The translations under genes and the position numbers were made by a program. From Mesostigma viride (Eukaryota > Streptophyta > Mesostigmatophyceae > Mesostigmatales > Mesostigmataceae), in the NCBI GenBank assembly GCA_009746045.1, contig RPFO01000076.1:3174420-3234419 (forward strand): DNA of 60,000 bases, given 5' to 3'. Numbering within the stretch: position 1 is the first letter of the stretch; every line of letters starts with the position of its first letter. Shown here in pieces: positions 11,856 to 19,984 of this stretch. The notes under the pieces are model-generated. The model saw only the letters and a program-made list of their open reading frames with translations. It had not been told where the DNA came from and searched no databases.

Positions 11856-12655
11856 AGTTGTACAAGCTAACGCTTATACTTTTTATGCGCAAACCTTTTA
11901 GCTAAGGTTAACGCATATTCTTACATCCTGCGCAGGATGTAAGAATATGCGTTAACCTTAGCTAAAAGGTTTGCGCATAAAAAGTATAAGCGTTAGCTCG
12001 TACAACTTAAAACCTTTGCGCGTTGGGGCGGAATATTAAGCGGCTCCCTAACTAGGGTTTACTTCCGCATCGAATTACTAATTCGATATCGAATTACTGA
12101 TTCGATATTAATCCCGGGAAGGTCCGATATCTACCCCGCTAGGCGATTAATTAGGTCCGACCGGTGCCCGGCGGCGGATCCTCCCAAATAATCCCTACTC
12201 GGCACTGGCCCCACGAGGTTTCGAACCCATGACTTTCGCGCCGCGCCGGTTCTAAGTTGTATAAGCGTTATGCGCGGAAGTCATGGGCTCGAAACCTCGT
12301 GGGGCCAGTGCCGAGTAGGGATTATTTGGGAGGATCCGCCGGGGCACCGGTCGGACCTAATTAATCGCCTAGCGGGGTAGATATCGGACCTTCCCGGGAT
12401 TAATATCGAATCAGTAATTCGATATCGAATTAGTAATTCGATGCGGAAGTAAACCCTAGTTAGGGAGCCGCTTAATATTCCGCCCCAACGCGCAAAGGTT
12501 TTAAGTTGTACAAGCTAACGCTTATACTTTTTATGCGCAAACCTTTTAGCTAAGGTTAACGCATATTCTTACATCCTGCGCAGGATGTAAGAATATGCGT
12601 TAACCTTAGCTAAAAGGTTTGCGCATAAAAAGTATAAGCGTTAGCTTGTACAACT
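11856..12655. mobile_element. FB2: palindrome-ended element, TSD AATAG
   Basis: An 800-bp relative of FB1, from AGTTG (11856) to CAACT (12655), flanked by AATAG (11851-11855 and 12656-12660). Terminal palindromes lie at 11858-12005 and 12506-12653. They share two changes against FB1 (TAACG for GAATG near the tips) that occur in both arms, apart from one C/T mismatch in the first palindrome. The inner modules match FB1, including the TTCGAACCC motif near 12217. The central palindrome is reduced to a remnant of about 25 bp near 12255, so this is an internal deletion derivative. No ORF. Confidence 0.85.
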
Positions 12656-12950
12656 AATAGACTGAGCCGCGCAGCAGGTGCTGAGACGAAAAGGAACGAC
12701 AAAGGTCTGGCGTAGCCTCGCCTCCCTAAGACGCCCTCCCCAACTCGAGTCTCGCAATAGGGAAATTTCTAGCTTCGGAGCGCAACTCTCGCGCGGCTCC
12801 TATTGTCCCCAACTACCCCTCCTCGGCAGGGGCAGCTGGACAACTGACCTGCCGCCACAAAAAAAAATTTATGAAAAAAACAGGCCGTTGCTGACAGGAA
12901 CCTGGTTCAGGACCTTTTAAGTCCAGGTCGCGTCCCACGCACCATCGCAA
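12656..12950. other. No recognisable gene
   Basis: Short stretch between FB2 and the inverted X block. One A-rich run (about 12857-12880). No family motif seen. Confidence 0.4.
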
Positions 12951-13987
12951 GGTGGCAAGCCTGCGATGTGACACTAGAGCTGTTTTAGAAACTTATAAAC
13001 AGCTCCGCCGAAGCTGGCCAAACCGCCGGAGTAGGGCCCCATCCTTCGCCCATGTCAAGAAGACCCGCAGCCGGGGAAAACAGTTATCAACACAGCCCAG
13101 AGCGTGAGCTCCTGGTCTTTCACGCACAACGGGATGAGCCAAAGTTGCAAGGCAGCAACCTTTTAACCCGTGCACCAAGTCACGACCACGGTGGTCCCTT
13201 CCAACGTCCAATGTGGGCGCCCACGGTTCGTGCTTGCCAAGATATAGCTGGTCATCCCCCATGACCAAGCTATATCCTTTGCGTTGTTCCTCGTTCCCAT
13301 CGGCGTGACGAGGCACGTGCAGGCGTGCAAGCAATTCCTCAACGTCCACTGGCATCAGTGCAGAGCCAGGACGAGCTGGATTTGCCTAGACTCTGCAACC
13401 TAGGAAGTACAGGACCTGTCACAAGCCTGCAAGGTCTAGTATCCTTGCAGTCCTGCGCCAGCTCCAGTACCCCACCAGTCACAGGCTGCTGCTCCTCCTG
13501 GTCTACGTGGACCACAGTCACGTGATAGTCAGGCTAAGCCTGTGCAGGCACGGCCTGCCACATGTCCTGTCCACTATACCAGAGGACTGCACCCTAGTCG
13601 GCCACGGACGGCTAGGACTTCGGGACCTCATATCTTTCTCGTCCCTTGTCTGTTTCAGGCGGTCAGCACGGCGTTGGAAAGGTCTTTCCAAACTGCATCC
13701 ACTTAGCATATTGGCTGCCCAAAATGCTAACTCCAACCCTTTCTTCTTTTGGAGCTGGACCAGCTTGAAACAAGCCTAACCTTGCTTGTGCCCACTCAGC
13801 CACAGACCACTTGGTCCCTTAAGGTTGATTAGACCTGCTATAGGGTCCAGGGTCCTGCCTCCTTTTGGGTAACAACATATATGCCCTTGGACCAGGCCAG
13901 GTGTACTGACCAGTGAATCAGAGGTCACCCCAGGTTATCCCCTGACCCCTTGGTCAGCTCCCAACCTTTCCTTGGGAACTTGGTGCC
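12950..13987 (-). repeat. Repeat block X, inverted copy
   Basis: Reverse complement of about 1545-2440, with extra sequence at 12950-13090 that has no match in the left copy. On the minus strand 13355-12993 is an ORF of 120 codons starting MPVDVEELLARLHVPRHADG, not recognised. In the left copy X runs without a break into the Copia 3' region. Here it is interrupted at 13987 by the Y element and resumes at 18549. Confidence 0.6.
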
Positions 13988-14489
13988 CATGGTCCGCCGA
14001 TGCTATGCATTTGCATAGCAACCCGCGTCATGTAACTATACCGCGTAAATCCGTGATCTCCGCCGTAAGTGACGTAACGTAAATTGGTCCGACGGTCCAG
14101 GGCAGACCCAACATGAATTGAAATGTCAAGGTCGGGCAGGGAACTGCGCCATAGCCCAGTAAATACCACGTGCATCATAGAGCTGTCACGTGACTTTTGC
14201 TAACATTTTTTACCGTTGAGCGCGCGTATACGAGATATGGCTGTCAACGTGCCATTTTGGTGAAAAGTTTGGGTTCCGCAGCTTGAAATGGGTCAGATGA
14301 TGACCCCTGAACGATGATGCATTATTTTGGTACGTATACGTCAAGAATGATCAGATTCACGGAACTGGGGAAATGCGCAGTGGTTCCTCTGTATTGGTCG
14401 TCACCATCAGACAAGAAGTCCCAGTTGGTATCGCCGGTTTCTTTTTGGTTTCTTGGTAGCTTGCGTCTGCCTGGGCCTTCCATTGTTAC

Positions 14490-17219
14490 CAACAGCATCT
14501 ACAGGATACCGCCGCCAAGCTGCGGCTCAAGGATGCCACGCTGCCTGATTTGTCTAGCGCTTTTGAGGTCGGGCAGTTGGTCATGTTCCACAAGGAGAGC
14601 TCGCCCAGCGGCAAACGGGGCACCATGCAGCAGGGGCCTGGGGCCATCACAAAGTTAGACTGGCCGCTGCGGGTCATAGACATAGAGTGGAATGATCGGG
14701 TGTATAGGGTACCATGGGCATCGGTGGCAGGCTATAAGCAAGGGGATAGCATGGAGAGTGAGCTGGCAGCCAACAGGGCACTGGGGTGGGTAGTGAAGGA
14801 TAATGCGCCTGTCGTAGCATCTGAGGTGGTACCCCACGGGTCGCTCCCAGGGGCAGACACAGCTACACCCCCCCCCTCCCCTGGGCCCCAATATGACCCC
14901 GTGGATGGGTGGGATGAGGATGGGGTGGGTTTGACGGGACCTAGTGCACGTAGTGACTCACCTCCTGTGCTAGCCACGGATAATGAGGGAGGCCCGCCTA
15001 GCGTGGCCTCGCCGGAGGGTCAGGGTCCTGCCCATGCGCCTCGCCCACCTAGGGACCTGGCTTCAACGGTCACGGCCTTGTGGCGTGCTCAGGCGCTTAA
15101 AGCGAAAGCTGCATCAGGGGTGGCTCAGGTCAAAACTCTCTCACAGGGGGTCAGGCCGGTTAAGTCAGCCTTGTTTCCTACGTGTAGACCGTGGCAGCTG
15201 GTGGCTGTGGACACGCAAGCATCCGTGTCTATTATCTCTCGTCGGGCAGCCACCCTGTATCCAGTGCTAGAGTCGCCGTACAAATCGGTGACCGACTTTG
15301 CAGGCACTTCGGCATATCAAGTTACCGGGATGGTGGTGCTGCCGGTGTTGGGCATTGACACGCCGTTTCACGTCGTGGATGGCTACGAGGATGTGGCCTT
15401 GCTGGGCGAACCTTTCGTATCATACCCGGGGTTCTCAGTGTCCGCTGACTTGCTGTCAGTCGCGGGGGTGGGCAGCATCCCGCTTCGCGAGTACCACGCT
15501 CCATTGGGGGTGGTGGTCGGGCAGCCCGGCGTCGTGCGGCGCTTACCGATGGCGGCGTTTTCCACACCGCCGCTCGTCCAGTCCATCATTCAGCCTCAGG
15601 ATTGGCACCCGCGCAGCTTCGGCCTCCACTCACACTCACTGGCGGCGGATAGCCCTGTGACGTGGGAGCAACTTGTCCTGGACTGTCAAGATCCTCTCAA
15701 GTTTGCTTTGTGGCGCGACGCGTTCATTCGAGCCAAGGAGCAGTGGCGAGAGCGCGAGGTCTACCGAGGATTGGAGAGTGTGCCAGCCGGGGCCACGCGG
15801 TTGCGGTTGAAGTTCGTGCTCACCTACAAGCCGGACGAGACCAACTCTTCGGTGGTGTTCCGGGTTAGGCCCGTGGTCACGGAGACGAAGGGGTCCTCCC
15901 CGCTGGATGCCAAGGATCTTTATACCCCTGGGCTCAACCATGTTTCGCATCGGCTACTGACGGTCATCTACTTGGGCAAGCGGAACGCGGGCAAGGACTA
16001 CGGGATGTGGTGCGGTGACTTTCAGCGGGCATTCCTCCACAGCGACGCTGGGGTCGCGCAGCAAACATGGCAAGGCACCCGCTACGTGGTGAAGGTCCCG
16101 GTGGTCTGGCAGGATGGCACCATTGGCAGCGAGTATATCGAGCTGTTGACAGGGGTGGAGGGGCTGCAGAGCTCTCCCATCATCTTCCGCATTTCCGCGG
16201 AGGAGGTCTTGCAGAGCTTAGGGGCCACGTACCATCGCGCTGATCCTAACTTCTTTGTGGTCCCCACCGGCGTCCCTGGCGAGCCAGCCCTCTTCGTGTG
16301 GCATGGCGATGACTTCAAGCTGGTGGCACCTCGCACATTTGCTACCCAGTTTCTTGCTGCAGTGGCGGCTAAGTTTCCCCTGGGCAGGGCGGTGGATCAT
16401 GAGGAGGGTAAACCCGTGGTGTTTTGCGGCGTGCAGTCTACGTTGCAGCGGGATTCGCGTTCTGGCGAATGGGTCATGCACATGCAGGATAGCCGCAACT
16501 ATGTGGTTGACCTGCTGGCCGACCTCCCGTCCCCGCTGTTGGCAACCCATGGGCCCTCGGTTAAGGGCAAGCTCGGGTGGTTGGCGGACACGGTGGCACC
16601 TGATTTGGCAGTGCTCGCTCGCCTGCCCGATGATGTGCTGGAAGGACTAGGGTCCATTCATGTTCGGCGGCAGCTGGCCATGACGCCCGGCATTGTGCTT
16701 CGTGGGCTCGATTGCTCACAGCCGGTGCACCTCGAGATAGTGACGGATGCTAATCTAGAGACGCGCACAGTCAGCCAAGTGCGGGCCCGCATGGGGGCAC
16801 TGTTCTTTATCAGCAATGAGGGCCAGCCTGGCATGTTGTTAGATTGGTACTCGCGCTTGCACAGCCGCATTGCCACTAGCCCCAACACGGCTGAATGCCG
16901 GGGCATTGTTTCAGCTATCTCACATGGCATGTGGCTGCGGTACTTGCTGGGTTGGGTATTTGGCTCGTGTGGGTTCACTCTTCACTGGACTAGCACGGTG
17001 CACACTGACTCACAAAGTTGTTTGGCCTTCCTTGACAATCCCTATGCGCGGTCACAGGACGTTGATTACCTCGTACTCGCTGAGGCGGCCTCCTGCGTCA
17101 CGCGTCTCCAGCACATCGCGGATGAACTCAATCCCGCGGATGCACTCACCAAGGAGGCGCGGGAGGCTGCCCCGCAGTACGCAGTGTTGCGCAAGCGCAT
17201 GACGATGCAACACCCGTGA
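14490..17219 (+). CDS. Copia-A pol: integrase tail, retropepsin-like, RT, RNase H
   Basis: One open frame gives an 889-residue protein if begun at 14550, and stays open upstream to about 14490 without a proper start, so the element is 5'-truncated. Residues 1-65 are the end of integrase (FEVGQLVMFHKES). Residues 75-170 are Pro/Ser-rich. Residues 219-330 look like a retropepsin: VDTQASVSIIS at 220-230 and ALLGEPFVSYPG at 283-294. The RT follows (LRLKFV 418-423, CGDFQRAFL 488-496, FVWHGDD 582-588), then RNase H (VTDAN 731-735, AECRGI 781-786, HTDSQ 818-822, NPADALTK 861-868). In ordinary Copia pol the protease precedes integrase and the RT motif is YVDD. Gag and integrase core are missing, so it is not autonomous. 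Confidence 0.87.
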   Translation, partial: QQHLQDTAAKLRLKDATLPDLSSAFEVGQLVMFHKESSPSGKRGTMQQGPGAITKLDWPLRVIDIEWNDRVYRVPWASVAGYKQGDSMESELAANRALGWVVKDNAPVVASEVVPHGSLPGADTATPPPSPGPQYDPVDGWDEDGVGLTGPSARSDSPPVLATDNEGGPPSVASPEGQGPAHAPRPPRDLASTVTALWRAQALKAKAASGVAQVKTLSQGVRPVKSALFPTCRPWQLVAVDTQASVSIISRRAATLYPVLESPYKSVTDFAGTSAYQVTGMVVLPVLGIDTPFHVVDGYEDVALLGEPFVSYPGFSVSADLLSVAGVGSIPLREYHAPLGVVVGQPGVVRRLPMAAFSTPPLVQSIIQPQDWHPRSFGLHSHSLAADSPVTWEQLVLDCQDPLKFALWRDAFIRAKEQWREREVYRGLESVPAGATRLRLKFVLTYKPDETNSSVVFRVRPVVTETKGSSPLDAKDLYTPGLNHVSHRLLTVIYLGKRNAGKDYGMWCGDFQRAFLHSDAGVAQQTWQGTRYVVKVPVVWQDGTIGSEYIELLTGVEGLQSSPIIFRISAEEVLQSLGATYHRADPNFFVVPTGVPGEPALFVWHGDDFKLVAPRTFATQFLAAVAAKFPLGRAVDHEEGKPVVFCGVQSTLQRDSRSGEWVMHMQDSRNYVVDLLADLPSPLLATHGPSVKGKLGWLADTVAPDLAVLARLPDDVLEGLGSIHVRRQLAMTPGIVLRGLDCSQPVHLEIVTDANLETRTVSQVRARMGALFFISNEGQPGMLLDWYSRLHSRIATSPNTAECRGIVSAISHGMWLRYLLGWVFGSCGFTLHWTSTVHTDSQSCLAFLDNPYARSQDVDYLVLAEAASCVTRLQHIADELNPADALTKEAREAAPQYAVLRKRMTMQHP

Positions 17220-17596
17220 GCCACACAGGGTTACGGCTCGGGCGCTTTATGAATACAGCCATAACTCACCCTGTGTTGCTAGCATTCACGAATATCATGG
17301 TGGTAGTTTTTTTGCTTGTCCTGACCATACCCTAGCCACGTTGGACGGTGCCTTGGGCCCGTCGGCGGGTCACTGGTCCTAATAAATGGGTCACCTTTTG
17401 TCTGGTGGCATAGTTGTTTTTTTCTCGATACTTATTACATCACTATTCATGTGTGATCACAAGGGCGCGGGTCGATACCGTGGTGATTTTGACGGCCTTG
17501 AGGCCCCCTTGAGTTCCCTACCTTAGAGGGTTTTGTATGGTCTGCATTTGATGTAATTATTTTGATAATTAATCAAAGAACAAAAGAGTATGTCGG
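17220..17596 (+). other. Copia-A 3' untranslated region
   Basis: Lies between the RNase H stop codon and the putative 3' LTR. Contains an AATAAA (about 17381) and a purine-rich stretch AACAAAAGAG (17579-17588) shortly before the LTR. No ORF. Confidence 0.5.
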
Positions 17597-17941
17597 AGTT
17601 GAGTAACTCTAGAGCCCTAGGATCTGGCTCTAAGTTCCCCATGTCCGTCCGCACGCCTTCCGCTAGCGTCCGCTAAGCCGCCGGCTATAATCCGGCGGTC
17701 CGATGCGGTCGACCGGTCTAAGGGCGGCGCCTAGGGCCGGCGCCACCTAGGCCCCAGTCCGGGGCCTTATCCGGGTCGGTACGGACAGCTAGCTTGTCCC
17801 ACGGTTACGGCTAACCGGATAGGGTTTGCTGGCTAAGACATAAACCAGTGGTGGGCCAGCTCCGACAGCAGTTCTCTGTGTTCACCTTATCCCAAGCTCA
17901 ACGTGACCGACCGCCATAGCTGAGCCGGTCGGGCTTTAACT
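17597..17941 (+). repeat. Copia-A putative 3' LTR (AGTTGAG...TTTAACT)
   Basis: A 345-bp stretch begins AGTTGAG and ends TTTAACT, the same terminal inverted pattern as the paired LTRs of Copia-B. Homology to repeat Y resumes directly after it. It holds GC-rich hairpins near 17680-17760. There is no second copy in the window because the 5' end of the element is missing, so the call rests on position and termini. Confidence 0.5.
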
Positions 17942-18548
17942 TTATACATATCTCATGTTGGATACATTAGTGGTACTTGCAACAGCTTTTCCATGCCTGC
18001 TCAAGGAGGTGTTTTAGCCATTATATTGCACATTTTGGGGCATTTCTTGGCGGGATACCATTCAGTGAGTGCAAGGTGGCGTCATATTTGTATTCCAGCA
18101 TATTTGGCAGTCAATTGTGGTCAATTATATTGCCTCATTGTATGATATGGCATAGTAGGCTGTTTGTGTGCGCGTAAGCCACACACGTAAACGCGGGCAT
18201 TGTATGGGTCAAATGGGCTATCCGGGTGGTTTGACCAAAGGAAAGCACCATTGGACTACCCAACTAAATTGTCCAATGTTGGGTTTGAGGTTTCTGACCC
18301 TCCCCTGAAAAAAATGGGGGGATATACTTTTTCTGTGGCACAAAATGATCGTCTTTTGGCTCACTTTGACTTAATTTATCATTCAAAATACTCATTAGAC
18401 TCATGATATTAGTGCATATTCTGAAAGCCCTTGAAGTGTAGATACTCGTAGCATCTTGGTTGGGGGTATTTGGAGTTGTGGCCTATGCGTTATGTTTTTT
18501 TTTATTTTCAGGGGTCTGAAAGTGCCTAAAATGGCTTGGCGGACCATG

Positions 18549-18971
18549 GGTCCGTGAAGTCAAGGCACATTACCTAGTCTAATGGCTGGGATTAACCCAA
18601 AGGATGCCAAGAACGTATTATTGTGAGTTCCTGATCTTTCACAGTTATCACAGGCGCCCGTTCTTATGGCGCCCGCCTTGGCCAAGCTTTCCCTTTTTGC
18701 TCAAAGAGACTCAGGTAGCACTCATGCAAATGCTGCCTTATTGGGGAGCCCATGTCATCACTGGGTGTTAAGCCCAGGAATCACTCATGCCAGGCTGTGG
18801 CTCTGCTGGGGAATTGAACCCCACCCCAACCTCCAGGTTTATAGGTGACCTGGAACTTTGAACAAGACAAACATTACAACCATGATAACAACATGAGAAT
18901 GACATGATTATGTTTTATTCAAGCATTATATAACCCAGAATGTGGCTCCCTGGCAACCATGTGCCACATGG
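18549..18971 (-). repeat. Continuation of inverted Copia 3' region beyond the Y insertion
   Basis: Reverse complement of about 1120-1545. It rejoins the sequence split by the Y element. No ORF of note. Confidence 0.65.
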
Positions 18972-19512
18972 TCACACAACCAGGTTCTTTATTAGCAACA
19001 GGTTGGAAACAAGCACTAGAAAACATATGTACAGCAACCTGTAAGAACCAGCATTCGGGTTGCCCTTGCATGGCCTAACTGTTTGAGGCCAAAGGCGTCG
19101 ACTTAAGTCCTGGTGACTCTTCTGAACCCCATGGGGAGGGCCAGGCATGATTCTCAGCTGGTAGGAGTGCATTCCACACCAACTTCTGTCCAGGAGGGTG
19201 TACCTAACCCTGAAGGACCGGCTGTCAACCAGTAAGCACCAGTCACCACTTGGCACTTTGGTCAAACAGCCCACTGGGGAGTGGGGACACCCAAGCTGAA
19301 GCAAGGCCTGGTCTCTATGGCCGCCCGTGTAAGGGGTCCATGAGCCCACGGAGCAGGGGGTACTTCCGCTCCGCCTTCTCCTCCAGCTTGGTGAGGGCAT
19401 CTGCAGGGTTGTCCACACCAGGCACATGTTCAATGTGAGCTAGGTAGGACATCTCCTTGAGCATATTCTTGTTGTTCTTTCCGTCATTGTTGTTGTTGGA
19501 AGCCATTTCGAA
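18972..19512 (-). pseudogene. gag start fused to RNase H end (deleted Copia)
   Basis: On the minus strand the ORF 19506-19315 starts MASNNNNDGKNNKN, like the gag start at about 23633. It then passes straight in frame into MLKEMSYLAHIEHVPG, the last third of the Copia RNase H seen at 640-786, and stops after DPLHGRP. Gag, integrase and RT are therefore lost in one internal deletion. Upstream are an LTR and primer-binding site (19525-19978). Downstream (to 18972) is the 3' region shared with 787-1123. The 63-residue fusion is probably a deletion by-product. Confidence 0.7.
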
Positions 19513-19524
19513 CTTTTCAGTCCA

Positions 19525-19978
19525 AGTTGGAACGTAGAGAGTGCGAGTGACAACTCACGAATGCTGAGAGCGATGAAAGAGACTGTATTAGCAAATAATA
19601 CAACGAACACGAAGAGCTCAGAATGGAACTGGGCAAACTCGGGTGCTGTGGCACAGTCTCCCCAGTGCTACGCCTATATGCAGGCCTATGGCAGCGCTCC
19701 ACTGCAGCGCCTACCAGTGGACAACTGTACACTGCAATGCCATGCGACCACGTCACTAGCATCAACTACACTCGGCCCGTCAGACCCGGATAACCCGGAT
19801 CTGGCGGGTCAAGCTAGAGCCTAGGAACAGTCTGGCAATAACTGCACGTCAGTCCACATGACACCTCAGTACCGTACGACCTGCCGTACAGTGCTGAGGT
19901 GTCCCGCTCAGCCGCGGTAGGCAATACGCGGCGCGCAGGCCGGAAATCCGTGTGTCAGCCTAAGCATCTCATCTAACT
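19525..19978 (-). repeat. LTR copy 1 (minus: AGTTAG...CCAACT)
   Basis: 454 bp. On the minus strand it runs AGTTAGATGAG ... TTCCAACT and is followed directly by TGGACTGAAAAG (19524-19513), a plausible primer-binding site because it starts TGG, then by a gag ATG at 19506. It matches LTR copy 2 (23654-24113) throughout, with many differences, so the pair is old. Contains an inverted repeat at about 19850-19905. Confidence 0.75.
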
Positions 19979-19984
19979 GCCGGC

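Larger units (their letters stand above)
13988..18548 (-). mobile_element. Repeat Y, long copy carrying Copia-A
   Basis: Bounded by CATGGTCCGCC (13988) and its inverse GGCGGACCATG (18538-18548), so it has short inverted termini. It splits block X, which is uninterrupted in the left copy, so it inserted after X was duplicated or in one copy only. I find no clean target duplication. The outer parts match the short Y copy at 10372-11650. The centre, about 14485-17941, is a 5'-truncated Copia element in the opposite sense. Confidence 0.6.
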
